Below are positions 25,739 to 33,292 of a stretch of 64,000 nt of DNA, piece after piece; the stretch's first letter is position 1, and every line of letters begins with the position of its first letter. The notes beneath the pieces were generated by a model. It saw only the letters and a list, made by a program, of their open reading frames with translations. It was not told where the DNA came from and did not search any database. Position numbers and translations under genes: made by a program. This DNA is from Comamonas testosteroni (GTDB lineage: Bacteria > Pseudomonadota > Gammaproteobacteria > Burkholderiales > Burkholderiaceae_C): contig NZ_CP043568.1 in the NCBI RefSeq assembly GCF_014076415.1, positions 4,650,001 to 4,714,000 of the forward strand. The letters run 5' to 3'.

Positions 25739-26175
25739 GCGTTGATTCCACGGCGGCGCCATGCCGCAATTTTGATCAGTTCTGGATCTCCAGATGCTTC
25801 TTCGTATTTGATGATTTCCAAAATCAGCAAGCGGCGGTGTTTGGCTACGGTCATGACCTTCCCTTCGTACATTTCACCAACTTCAGGGATTCGCTGGTGC
25901 TGCTCTACCAGGTCAAGATTTAGCTGATGTTCGCGCATGAATTTAGTTAGGGCACGCAATCGCGTTTGTGCATCTTTCCACCACTGAGGGATTGCTTTCT
26001 CCGCTGCATATTCCACCAGGCCGCGCGCCTTCATCGCCTTGGTGATGTAAGCGCGAATCTCGCGCCCCAGCTTCGTCGTAGGGCGCGAACCATTCCAGAC
26101 CGGCTTGCCAAAAGGCAGCACCAGCTGCAGCGCCATTGCCTCTGCATACTTTCTGAAATTTGCTGCTATTGCCAT
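25735..26175 (-). CDS. Prophage minus-strand protein of unknown function
   Basis: 146 aa, basic and helical (YITKAMKARGLVEYAAEKAIPQWW, TRLRALTKFMREHQLNLDLVEQH), with a C-terminal KHRRLLILEIIKYEEASGDPELI segment. It is convergent with zot, ending 4 bases inside it. A reading frame of this length in an inovirus, with protein-like composition, is probably real, and a DNA-binding or regulatory role would suit its position. No family recognised. The ATG is followed by MAIAANFRKYAEAM, with a second Met at residue 14. Confidence 0.65.
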   Translation of the reverse strand: MAIAANFRKYAEAMALQLVLPFGKPVWNGSRPTTKLGREIRAYITKAMKARGLVEYAAEKAIPQWWKDAQTRLRALTKFMREHQLNLDLVEQHQRIPEVGEMYEGKVMTVAKHRRLLILEIIKYEEASGDPELIKIAAWRRRGINA

Positions 26176-26556
26176 GATTCGCCGCCTTTCTGGTGTACCG
26201 GGCCCCTAGATTCGGAGCCGGGTCGTCATCTGTCTGCTGCCCGTTTAACTGTCCCTTGCTTGCACCGTTCCCCTGAGTTCTTCGCCGTGCCTTTAGCGTT
26301 ATCAGGATGGCTTTTTGGAGTGGGGAAGCTTTGTAAAGCGAAGCTTTATGAATACCCTCGGAGAAAAGACAAGGCCGCAGGCCGCTCCTGATTTAGCGTA
26401 GGCCGAAGAGGCGAAAACTCTGGGGAATGGTGCTGGGCGCGATGTATCACGGGCAGCGGACGCCGCGCGGCGAGCGCATAGAGCACCGAAGAGTGCTCAG
26501 TATTTGGAAGTTGTGCGGGAGCACTCCTGGCCTATGATTCCGCCAAAGGGGGAAAC
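26176..26556. other. Prophage intergenic region, candidate origin/packaging site
   Basis: About 380 bases without a credible gene. It contains several hairpin-capable repeats: the palindrome CGCCGCGCGGCG (26461-26472), GAGCAC-CGAAGA-GTGCTC (26481-26498), and repeated GAAGCTTT words near 26328-26352. Filamentous phages keep the replication origins and packaging hairpin in such a gap, usually after the assembly genes, so this is the likeliest location; the nick site is not identified. Confidence 0.4.
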
Positions 26557-26805
26557 ATGGGACAGATGGACCGCGATTACTGGCGTGATCGCTATAACAA
26601 GAGAACTTCTGGGAGTAAAGATCCCACGCATTGGCGTGAGGACGAGCTAGCAGAGGTGAATCGTCATGAGCCTAGCCGCGCGCATCAGGTTCATCAGATG
26701 CCGGAGCCTAATGCTCAAACCAATGAACTTAGCTTCATTGGGAAGTTTTTTACGACAATCTTCGTTCTGTTGATCTGCGCTATTACTTACCGCTATCTTC
26801 GCTGA
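26557..26805 (+). CDS. Prophage small membrane-anchored protein
   Basis: 82 aa with an AAAGGGGG ribosome site 7 bases upstream. The first 55 residues are highly charged (RDYWRDRYNKRTSGSKDPTHWRED), and the last 22 form one membrane span (FFTTIFVLLICAITYRY). Tail-anchored small proteins occur in several prophages, but no function is known to me. It sits between the presumed origin region and the recombinase gene. Confidence 0.6.
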   Translation: MGQMDRDYWRDRYNKRTSGSKDPTHWREDELAEVNRHEPSRAHQVHQMPEPNAQTNELSFIGKFFTTIFVLLICAITYRYLR

Positions 26806-26872
26806 GCCCGCGAAAGGGATCGTTAGTAGCTCGTCTATTGAGACCCAGGCTCAACCGTAGGCCAGAGCCCGG

Positions 26873-26889
26873 TTCTTGCGAAGCAAGAA
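26873..26889 (+). terminator. Hairpin after the small membrane protein gene
   Basis: TTCTTGC-GAA-GCAAGAA, a perfect 7-bp stem with a 3-base loop, followed by TTCGCCCTTC. There is no T run, so it may be a weak terminator or part of the phage origin. Confidence 0.35.
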
Positions 26890-26932
26890 TTCGCCCTTCA
26901 AGGTATTTTGATTTATCTGAGAAATCCCATTA

Positions 26933-26953
26933 AAGCTATTAAAATGATAGCTT
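26933..26953. promoter_or_regulatory. Inverted repeat upstream of the serine recombinase
   Basis: AAGCTAT (26933-26939) and ATAGCTT (26947-26953), perfect 7-bp arms with a 7-base spacer, lie in an AT-rich stretch 70 bases before the recombinase start. It may be an operator or a recombinase-binding site. Confidence 0.35.
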
Positions 26954-27023
26954 CGTATCTAATCAATGCTTTGCTTTTTAGAGTATTTGCAAAACTTCTG
27001 CTTTTCGTTAAAGGGAATTATTT

Positions 27024-27596
27024 GTGTTGATTGGATATGCTCGCGTCAGTACTCAAGAGCAAGATACTTCTGTGCAAATTGCTGCTTTGAAAGCAGCTGG
27101 AGTGCAGAAGATTTTTGAAGAAAAAGCCAGTGGAGCTAAGTTTGATCGACCTGTTTTGAGGCAATGTCTTGCTTCATTGAAATCTGGTGATCAGTTTGTT
27201 TTTTATAAGCTGGATCGTGTTGCCAGATCTTTATCTGACTTGCTGAAGATCCTTGACCGCGTTGAACGGGCCGGGGCTGCGATTCGCTCTCTTACTGAGC
27301 CTATTGATACAACTACGCCTACTGGGCGGCTGATGCTGCAAATTTTGGGCGCTATGGCTGAGTTTGAGCGGTCGTTAATTCGTGAGCGATGTATGGCGGG
27401 GCAGAAAGAAGCCATGGCTCGGGGAGTGCACTGTGGTCGTGCTCTTTCTGTCGATCCTGCAACAGCAATTGCAATTGTTGATGCCTATGCAACCGGCCTA
27501 TATACCTTGAAGGGTGTAGGTCAGCGATTTGGGGTATCTGACTCCGTTGTAAAACGTCTTGTCTACAAGAAGACGAAGCCCGATTACCGCTCTTGA
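27024..27596 (+). CDS. Serine recombinase (resolvase/invertase type), probable prophage integrase
   Basis: 190 aa with a GTG start and an AAGGGAA ribosome site. The resolvase domain spans residues 1-135: the nucleophile Ser9 in GYARVSTQEQD, then FYKLDRVARS near 65-74 and AEFERSLIRER near 117. The C-terminal HTH is near 145-185 (LKGVGQRFGVSDSVVKRLV). It has the size of DNA invertases and resolvases, not of large serine integrases. It ends 26 bases before attR, the classic position of a phage integrase gene, so it probably performs tRNA-site integration and excision. Codon use is more AT-rich than the structural genes. Confidence 0.85.
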   Translation: MLIGYARVSTQEQDTSVQIAALKAAGVQKIFEEKASGAKFDRPVLRQCLASLKSGDQFVFYKLDRVARSLSDLLKILDRVERAGAAIRSLTEPIDTTTPTGRLMLQILGAMAEFERSLIRERCMAGQKEAMARGVHCGRALSVDPATAIAIVDAYATGLYTLKGVGQRFGVSDSVVKRLVYKKTKPDYRS

Positions 27597-27622
27597 GACC
27601 CATGATAGGCTGTCCTTTAGGT

Positions 27623-27635
27623 ACAGCCTCCGCCA
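27623..27635. other. attR of the filamentous prophage
   Basis: ACAGCCTCCGCCA, an exact copy of the tRNA-Ser 3' end (19562-19574), located 26 bases after the recombinase stop codon. Confidence 0.8.
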
Positions 27636-27758
27636 AGATCTAGAGTAAGTTATTGATTTGTAACGATATTTTAAAGAAACAACATACCGTTATACGCTTG
27701 GTTATACGAAGTTACTTGCACAAAATATAGGCAAAAACTCCTTAACTACTCTGCACAC

Positions 27759-27792
27759 AAAGCCCTGAGCACCAACCGCTCAGGGCTTTTTT
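27759..27792. terminator. Bidirectional terminator, interrupted on one side by the ISL3 element
   Basis: A 12-bp perfect stem, AAAGCCCTGAGC / GCTCAGGGCTTT, with a 7-base loop, is followed on the plus strand by a T run. The ISL3 element is inserted right after this T run (duplicated TTTTTTCT). Before insertion the stop codon of the minus-strand gene at 29074 lay inside this stem. Between attR and this hairpin (27636-27758) only AT-rich DNA is seen, with TTATACG twice. Confidence 0.8.
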
Positions 27793-27794
27793 CT

Positions 27795-29101
27795 GGTTCA
27801 TCGCGCATTACCGGGGAAGGCTGCGCGAATCTTCAGAAAGAAATAGTCCTGATCGCGGTAGCCATAGGCCCGGCGCTTGATGACCTTGATGGTGTTGTTG
27901 ATGCCCTCGACAACACTTGTGTTCAACGGATGCCGGCATCGGGCGATGATCCCGTGCAGGTAGCTTTGCAAGCGCTGAGCAAAGGTGCTCAGTGCTGTAA
28001 TACCGCTTTGGCGCGCTTGCTCACACCAGTGCTGCCAGGCGCGATGCGCCCAAGCCGGACGACGGTAAAACCACAGCTGTTTTAGCTCATCGCGCAAGAC
28101 GTATACCGCCATTAATGGCTCATTGGCCGCCAGCAGCTCCTTGAGCTGCACTGCTTGTTGAGCCTGCAGCTTGTTGCGATTGCGCAGTAGCAACCAGCGG
28201 CTGGACTTGAGCACCTTGCGCGCCAAGGGCTGTTGGCGCAGCAAGTTGGCCTGATCGACACGCACTCGGTCGATAACCTCCCGGCCATACTTGGCCACGA
28301 CATGGAACAGGTCATAGACGATCTCGGCGTTGGGGCAGTTGGCCTGGATCTCCAGCTCGTAGGCAGTAGTCATGTCGATAGCAACCGCGCGAATGCGCTG
28401 GGCAACGCCAACGGGCAACTGCTCGAAGAACTGGCGGGCCGTCTCGCGTGAGCGCCCTTGCCCCACCCACAGCACCTGCCGGCTGATGGGGTCGATGACG
28501 ACTGTGGCGTAGCGATGGCCCTTGTGCAACGCAAACTCGTCCATTGCCAAGTACTCGATCCGCTCCCATTGCGGCTGCGCGGTAGTGGCCAGCAATAAGG
28601 TCTTGTCGATGGACTTGACCGTGTGCCACCCAAGATCGAAGAAGGCCGCGACTGCCTTGATGCTGCTGCTGCGAAGCAACTGGCTGCACGCCTGTGCCAG
28701 ACGGTCTGTGACGCGCTGGTAGCGACCGAGCCAGCTGAGTTTCTCCAGGCGCGGGCCACCACAGCTATCGCACCACAGACGCCGACGCGGCACATGCAGC
28801 ACCACCTTGTACTCGAACAATGCCAGATCGCGCACGCGCCGTGTCGTGGTCTCATGGACTTGGCTGCACTGCGCACCGCAGCGTTCGCAATGCATGACGC
28901 TGGCCTGCGGCTTCAGATAGATCGACACGGTGCGGCTATCGCCCTGGGGCCACTGCACACGTTCAACCTCGTAGCCCTCCCAGCCGCCAAGAGCCTGCAA
29001 TAACTTCGAGTCCAGCATTTGATTTGTTCTCCGATGTCAGCTTCGCTGCCGTCAGATTACAAAACGAACGGGCTCATCTCCACGGAATTCCTCGATGAAC
29101 C
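27795..29101 (-). mobile_element. ISL3-family insertion sequence, 1307 bp, intact
   Basis: Terminal inverted repeats start GGTTCATCG at both ends (27795 inwards and 29101 inwards) and match at about 17 of 23 positions. An exact 8-bp target duplication, TTTTTTCT, flanks the element (27787-27794 and 29102-29109); 8 bp is normal for ISL3. One full-length transposase is inside. The perfect duplication and open transposase suggest recent insertion. Confidence 0.93.
27798..29018 (-). CDS. ISL3-family transposase
   Basis: 406 aa. The N-terminal zinc-ribbon (CERCGAQC, about 40-47, and LWCDSCGGPR, about 80) is followed by an HTH (LRSSSIKAVAAFFDLGWHTVKSIDK). The DDE domain has LAMDEFALHKGHRYATVVID (about 155-172), AVAIDMTTAYE (about 212-222) and the C-terminal Glu in NTSVVEGINNTIKVIKRRAYGYRD (about 370). 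All are hallmarks of ISL3 transposases. It is full length and its stop lies in the left terminal repeat. Confidence 0.95.
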   Translation of the reverse strand: MLDSKLLQALGGWEGYEVERVQWPQGDSRTVSIYLKPQASVMHCERCGAQCSQVHETTTRRVRDLALFEYKVVLHVPRRRLWCDSCGGPRLEKLSWLGRYQRVTDRLAQACSQLLRSSSIKAVAAFFDLGWHTVKSIDKTLLLATTAQPQWERIEYLAMDEFALHKGHRYATVVIDPISRQVLWVGQGRSRETARQFFEQLPVGVAQRIRAVAIDMTTAYELEIQANCPNAEIVYDLFHVVAKYGREVIDRVRVDQANLLRQQPLARKVLKSSRWLLLRNRNKLQAQQAVQLKELLAANEPLMAVYVLRDELKQLWFYRRPAWAHRAWQHWCEQARQSGITALSTFAQRLQSYLHGIIARCRHPLNTSVVEGINNTIKVIKRRAYGYRDQDYFFLKIRAAFPGNAR

Positions 29102-30387
29102 TTTTTTCTTGCCTGAAACTCGGTGAGCATGCCTTTCAACAACTGCACATATTCCATCACCTGCAGCGCTGTATCCGTGGCCCAAGCCATCACCTCAACC
29201 TGGTCAAGACTTGAGGGCTTCCATAGCCCGTCACACCAGCAGCAACTGACTTCCCATTGGATGGCACTGATGCGCTCAAAAACTGGCGGCTGTAACTGCT
29301 CCGCTTTCCAGCGTTTAGCAATGTCCAGTTGCATATGAGCTGGTAGTACACCTTCACCTTGCAGCAGCAAACGCAGCCTCAGTCCTGATCTCCAGCCTTC
29401 TTGCCGCAGTTGCACCATGGTCAAGTTGGGCCACGCCGGTGCAGCACCAAACGCACGAGGCAGCTGAATCATCAGCATGGGCTGTCCTTGCCGCAGGTGC
29501 ATGGCCAATGAAAGCGGCACAGGTTCTGTCATGCCCTGCACCTGCAGTTTGGCCAAGGTGGCGTTGGTTAATTGAGACTGCAAAGTGCGCTTCGCACATC
29601 GCCACCATACCAGCCGAAGCTCAGGCACATCGCCCAAAGCTTGGAACAGCCGCTCATGCCACGCGATGCGCCTTGCCAGAGTCTTGGCACTGAGGTCCAT
29701 GGCCTCGGCCATTTCCTGAACCGCCAGCATGATGTGCCCATGCGCAGGGGCCTGGCCCAACACTCGCCTTGCAAACATCAGCACCCAGGGCACATCGCAG
29801 CGCCCGCTGTCCAAGTGCCACAGCAAAGCGTTGATCGTGCCTGTCGGCAGATGTTGTGTGCCTTGCAGGACAGCTTGCGCATCTGCCGTATCCCGCCACT
29901 GCAGCCAACTGGCGGCATTGGTAATGCCCTGGCCTTGCAAGAACGCGACAAGACTACGCAAACGCTGCACAGCCTTGATGACAAATGCCGGGGAGGCGAT
30001 TTCACCTTGCCACAGCAACAGGGCCAACTCAGCATCTTCCTCAGGCCCATATTGTTGCAGCAGCACCTCCAACCGTGCCAAGCTGCCCAAACCCAATTGC
30101 GGCACCGCACACCGTGCAAAGGATTGCCATGCAGCGGTGCGCTGACTGATCGGCTCAACCGCCTGCAAAGCCGCATCGGCCAATTCCAGCACCATGGCCG
30201 ATTGCGGCTCCATGCTGGGCTTTAAAGCATGCACATAGCGGCCAGCTTCGGCACAGCCATTGGAGCAGCACGGCCACTGCCCACTCAATTCATGCGGAAC
30301 AGGCCTGGAGGCATCCAGTGCAGGCAGCATCATCACCGCAGCCAACAAACGCCGGTAGCGGTACCACCTCAAGTGATAAGGGTGCAT
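29074..30387 (-). CDS. Unknown protein, third gene of the protease-like operon; last codons altered by the ISL3 insertion
   Basis: About 437 aa from the ATG at 30387 (MHPYHLRWYRY); a GTG at 30423 is an alternative. Trp- and Leu-rich, mostly helical, with an early Cys pair (CCSNGC) and an HTH-like segment (MAEAMDLSAKTLARRIAWHERLF) near residue 245. No family recognised. The ISL3 element entered after the Lys codon of the C-terminal ARKK: the original gene would have read one Pro and then TGA, while the current frame reads eight IS-encoded residues and stops in the terminal repeat. Function is probably kept. It lies 119 bases downstream of the cysteine-protease-like gene. Confidence 0.65.
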   Translation of the reverse strand: MHPYHLRWYRYRRLLAAVMMLPALDASRPVPHELSGQWPCCSNGCAEAGRYVHALKPSMEPQSAMVLELADAALQAVEPISQRTAAWQSFARCAVPQLGLGSLARLEVLLQQYGPEEDAELALLLWQGEIASPAFVIKAVQRLRSLVAFLQGQGITNAASWLQWRDTADAQAVLQGTQHLPTGTINALLWHLDSGRCDVPWVLMFARRVLGQAPAHGHIMLAVQEMAEAMDLSAKTLARRIAWHERLFQALGDVPELRLVWWRCAKRTLQSQLTNATLAKLQVQGMTEPVPLSLAMHLRQGQPMLMIQLPRAFGAAPAWPNLTMVQLRQEGWRSGLRLRLLLQGEGVLPAHMQLDIAKRWKAEQLQPPVFERISAIQWEVSCCWCDGLWKPSSLDQVEVMAWATDTALQVMEYVQLLKGMLTEFQARKKVHRGIPWR

Positions 30388-30506
30388 GGTCAAACTTTCA
30401 AAACAGGCACGCCGCAACGGCACCTGAGCGCAGCTTCAAAAGCCAAGCACCAGGCATACAACGTGCACAAAGGGAAATCAGAAGAAAGAGAGCGAGAAAC
30501 TGAAAC

Positions 30507-31130
30507 TCAAGCCAGCGCGATGGCCGTGCCACGGCGGCTGCGCAAACCGACTTGCACCACCTTGTCCAAGGTGGCTTTTTCTGACCAGCGGGCATTGGTG
30601 TTGCGCAGCTTCTTGCTGCCCCAATGCTCCAGCAAGGCATTCCAGGGAGTGAGCGGCACACCGTCCATCAAAGGGTCAAGCACAAGCAAGGAATGTGGCT
30701 TGCCATCGGCATACATCACACCCACTGCCAGCACCCAATGGCTGTAGCTGGGGGAAGTGAAGCGCACCAGGCACACATGGTCAGATTCCAATGCAGCCAC
30801 CGTGCGGGCCTCAACATTGCGACGCAGCTGGCGGCACTGCAGTTGCTCAGAAAACGGCGCAAACTGTTCTCTGATGGCAGCGCTGCTACAGCCGCTAAAG
30901 TACAAAGCTTGGCCCATGGCGCTCACTTCCATCAGGCGAGCATCAAGGTCGCTTTCATACAGCGCATCGCGTGACACCTGGCCCAACAGCATCAAAGCCA
31001 TCAGCACGCAATGGTGCCCGCAAGCCATGTCGTTCTCGCCCTGGCGCAGCAGCAGCTTGTTTTGATAGGCCATTGCACCTGAGCGGCCCACACTCAGCTG
31101 CGAGTGCACCACAAAGTGCCGCCCCAGCAT
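30507..31130 (-). CDS. Papain-fold (C39-like) cysteine protease-like protein
   Basis: 207 aa. A probable catalytic triad is visible: Cys37 in NDMACGHHCVLMAL with a preceding Gln30 for the oxyanion hole, His131 in SYSHWVLAVGV, and Asp152 in SLLVLDPLMDG. Spacing resembles C39 peptidases, which trim double-glycine leaders or cleave small substrates. There is no ABC exporter part and no signal peptide or membrane span, so it is a stand-alone cytoplasmic form. The start ATG overlaps the stop of the upstream gene by one base (TGATG). Activity and substrate are unknown; a toxin, maturation or defence role is possible. Confidence 0.7.
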   Translation of the reverse strand: MLGRHFVVHSQLSVGRSGAMAYQNKLLLRQGENDMACGHHCVLMALMLLGQVSRDALYESDLDARLMEVSAMGQALYFSGCSSAAIREQFAPFSEQLQCRQLRRNVEARTVAALESDHVCLVRFTSPSYSHWVLAVGVMYADGKPHSLLVLDPLMDGVPLTPWNALLEHWGSKKLRNTNARWSEKATLDKVVQVGLRSRRGTAIALA

Positions 31131-31474
31131 CAGTACTCCTCGGGCAACAACAGCGTGGTGCTACTACGGTCAGCCTCCGTAATGATCCACAAGCGTTCTG
31201 CCTTGGAAAGCACATACACCGACATCAGCCTGTAGCCGTACTGCAAAGCGTCAGCATTGCTTTGCCTGTCTTCGGCACAGATATCGCCCCAATCACCCGA
31301 AACATGGCGCAGCACAAACGGTAGTGCTGTCAGTTGATGGGTTTCCAGAAGTTCCAATGCCCCAGGTGTGGCCAGTACCTGCCCCAAAGCAAACAAGGGC
31401 CTACCAACAGCCTTGTGTTGAGAACCAGGAGAGGGATCGTTCGGGCATGCGGCGGCCTGACTTGTATCAGTCAT
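31130..31474 (-). CDS. Conserved small protein of the island-associated 'LLPEEY' family
   Basis: 114 aa from the ATG at 31474, which has GGAG 8 bases upstream; the longer open frame upstream lacks a ribosome site. The core reads LGQVLATPGALELL, RHVSGDWGDICAEDRQSN, and ends WIITEADRSSTTLLLPEEY. This pattern recurs in proteins of plasmids and integrative elements of Proteobacteria (recalled, not searched) that have no known activity. First gene of the three-gene operon, coupled to the protease-like gene. It marks the region as mobile-element derived. Confidence 0.75.
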   Translation of the reverse strand: MTDTSQAAACPNDPSPGSQHKAVGRPLFALGQVLATPGALELLETHQLTALPFVLRHVSGDWGDICAEDRQSNADALQYGYRLMSVYVLSKAERLWIITEADRSSTTLLLPEEY

Positions 31475-31944
31475 AGAAAACTCCAAAAGGGAAAAGTGGG
31501 AAAGAAGTGCCCTGTGCTGCCCAACACTTCCCCCAAGGCTCACGACCTCAAATTGACAGGCATGGCTACGCCGCACAAGCGTTCAAAACGCATGCGCGAG
31601 CAAACTACCTGCTCAAATCAGGTGTACAAAACGGGGGGAAGCTTAGGACGTCGAGCGAGAGAAGCAGCTGATCAATGATCGAGCGGCCGATTGCGCTGTG
31701 CAACACAAGCACATAATCATTTTAAACAGTGCCAATATTTTGCATATCAAATATATTTGATATATATGCATGGATATTTAAATTTTACAAGCATGCAAAA
31801 TAAAAGTTCTAGGCTAAAACAGCCTTCCAAATTTTCTATGCCTATTCCAACTAATGTGATCCGTTGGTACTAGCACATACCTGTAGAAGCTTATTTCGAC
31901 CATTGATATATATTTATATTGACATATAAGAACTTAACCATCAA
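31475..31944. other. AT-rich intergenic region with a 20-bp palindrome
   Basis: About 470 bases between two minus-strand operons. It is clearly more AT-rich than the surroundings from about 31690 onward. ATATCAAATATATTTGATAT (31743-31762) is a perfect palindrome and a possible operator. A 60-codon open frame at 31691 has no ribosome site and looks like chance. The promoter of the protease-like operon is expected in the right half. Confidence 0.5.
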
Positions 31945-32271
31945 TTATTGACTTGCCAGAACCTTGCACACTTGCAAGTTTCTATACACATACTCGTCCC
32001 ATGAGTAAATTCGTACGAAGCGCTTTTTAAATTGAACATCAATCCGACAGACGTCTGGACGCTCCAGGTAAATAGAGCAGTGCTTTGTGGACTCCTCAAA
32101 ATACCTGCATGTCCCATCACCACGGTCTAAAAAAAGAGTTTCATCGGATAATTGAACATTTTGGCAGCATCTGCCGCACTCAGTACATGGAAATTTCTGG
32201 ATCACGGAGGTGTATGAGTTGAAGCAAGCGGAGAAAGATATAAAACTATCAACCGCTTGCTGAAGCGGCAA
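31945..32271 (-). CDS. YkgJ-family cysteine-cluster protein, last gene of the WYL operon
   Basis: 108 aa with a probable TTG start 3 bases after the preceding stop, so it is translationally coupled. The motif CTECGRCCQNVQL at about 29-41 and the second Cys set in CRYFEESTKHCSIYLERPDVCRI (about 56-78) define the YkgJ/UPF0153 zinc- or iron-binding family (CxxCxxCC). Some members are linked to protein modification or metal handling, but biochemistry is scarce. Its place in a six-gene operon suggests a maturation or redox-sensing role for the other products (inference). Confidence 0.8.
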   Translation of the reverse strand: MPLQQAVDSFISFSACFNSYTSVIQKFPCTECGRCCQNVQLSDETLFLDRGDGTCRYFEESTKHCSIYLERPDVCRIDVQFKKRFVRIYSWDEYVYRNLQVCKVLASQ

Positions 32272-32274
32272 TCG

Positions 32275-33273
32275 TCAGACGTTGATCGCTTCTGCGATTT
32301 CATTCACTCGCTTTTGTGTGGACAGCACGAGTTTTCCATCAGTATCCAAAATAGGAGTATCAATCATCGCCTTGATCAGCTGGGCATACTTTACGGTTTT
32401 GAAAACCACTTCACGGGATTCTTTGGCGAATGCCTTGAAGTCTTCACCATAGGTGTCAATCACGTCTTCAAGAGATTGCACAGCGCGACGGAGCTCGCGG
32501 TTGACCTTGCTGAAAGTGGTGTCTGCCAGCAACGCCACTTCTTGGATGGCTTTCAGAGAGGTCACCACGAGCTTAGCTTCCTCCTGGATCGTCTTGGCTT
32601 GTTCCAGGTTGCTTCGCGCTGTGTTCAGCGCTTCTTCTCCCTTGTTGCCCATGATATGACCAAAAATTGCTAATGCTGGGCCTGCAACAATACCGCCCAG
32701 AACCATCGTTCCTAGAGCCATTCCGCCCCCACCAGTTGCAATCGCGCCTCCGCCAAGCCATGCTAATGTGGCATTGGTTGCTGCTGCACCACCCAGCGTC
32801 GAAATTGCTGTTCCAGTGCTGGCAGTAGCCAACATCATGGTACCGTTGTATGCACCAAATGCGAGTGCAGCACCTCCTGAAACTCCTGCACCTAGACCCA
32901 GGCCAGCGTCTTTCAAAGCTTGATAGTCGCCGCGCAAACCACTTAAAGTCTTGTTAGAGAAGTCCTCCATTTTCAGCTTCTCTAGTTCTGGGGAATCAAC
33001 TAGTTCAACGTTTTTAAGGCGTCCGAACGTAACCAGAAAATCCTCGATGACACCATCGAATGCGCGCAGCTTGCGCTTGCCATACTCTTCCAAAGTCTCG
33101 GAGGTCGATTGGCGCTGAACGTCGACCTCACGATTGGCCTTATCGACAGTAGTGCTGGCCTCTTTATTGATGTCGCTCGCGTTGCTTTGATCAATGGCAC
33201 CACTGACACCTTTATACGCCCCATAGAGAGCTGTTCCAGCGGCGACCGCGCCAAGAATTATAGGTACTGGCAT
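32275..33273 (-). CDS. Gly/Ala-rich membrane-active protein, candidate effector of the WYL operon
   Basis: 332 aa with a strong AGGAGG ribosome site. A short hydrophobic N-terminus (IILGAVAAGTALYGAYKGV, about 5-23) is followed by a charged helical region (30-120), a long Gly/Ala-rich hydrophobic block (about 123-207, with LAWLGGGAIATGGGGMALGT), and a second coiled-coil-like region (215-310). Helical arms around a glycine-rich hydrophobic hairpin resemble pore-forming or apolipoprotein-L-like proteins; this is a structural analogy, not a homology claim. It lies 19 bases after the TerB-like gene. A membrane-perturbing effector is a reasonable hypothesis. Confidence 0.65.
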   Translation of the reverse strand: MPVPIILGAVAAGTALYGAYKGVSGAIDQSNASDINKEASTTVDKANREVDVQRQSTSETLEEYGKRKLRAFDGVIEDFLVTFGRLKNVELVDSPELEKLKMEDFSNKTLSGLRGDYQALKDAGLGLGAGVSGGAALAFGAYNGTMMLATASTGTAISTLGGAAATNATLAWLGGGAIATGGGGMALGTMVLGGIVAGPALAIFGHIMGNKGEEALNTARSNLEQAKTIQEEAKLVVTSLKAIQEVALLADTTFSKVNRELRRAVQSLEDVIDTYGEDFKAFAKESREVVFKTVKYAQLIKAMIDTPILDTDGKLVLSTQKRVNEIAEAINV

Positions 33274-33292
33274 GTTGATTCCTCCTTAGTGT

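Larger units (their letters stand above)
19562..27635 (+). mobile_element. Filamentous prophage (inovirus), about 8.1 kb, integrated at tRNA-Ser
   Basis: The element is bounded by the 13-bp direct repeat ACAGCCTCCGCCA. Gene order is that of inoviruses: regulator (minus strand), Rep, ssDNA-binding protein, small proteins, terminator-like hairpin, major coat protein, minor coat proteins, TspB-like adsorption protein, pVI-like DUF2523, Zot, accessory genes, then a serine recombinase. All structural genes are open, so it may be functional. A dedicated small serine recombinase is unlike the XerCD/dif strategy of many inoviruses. There is no recognisable pIV secretin, so it may use a host secretin, as other inoviruses do. 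Confidence 0.88.

Noticed and set aside
31691..31873. 60-codon frame in the AT-rich island gap
   Set aside because: No ribosome site and unusual composition; contains the 20-bp palindrome.
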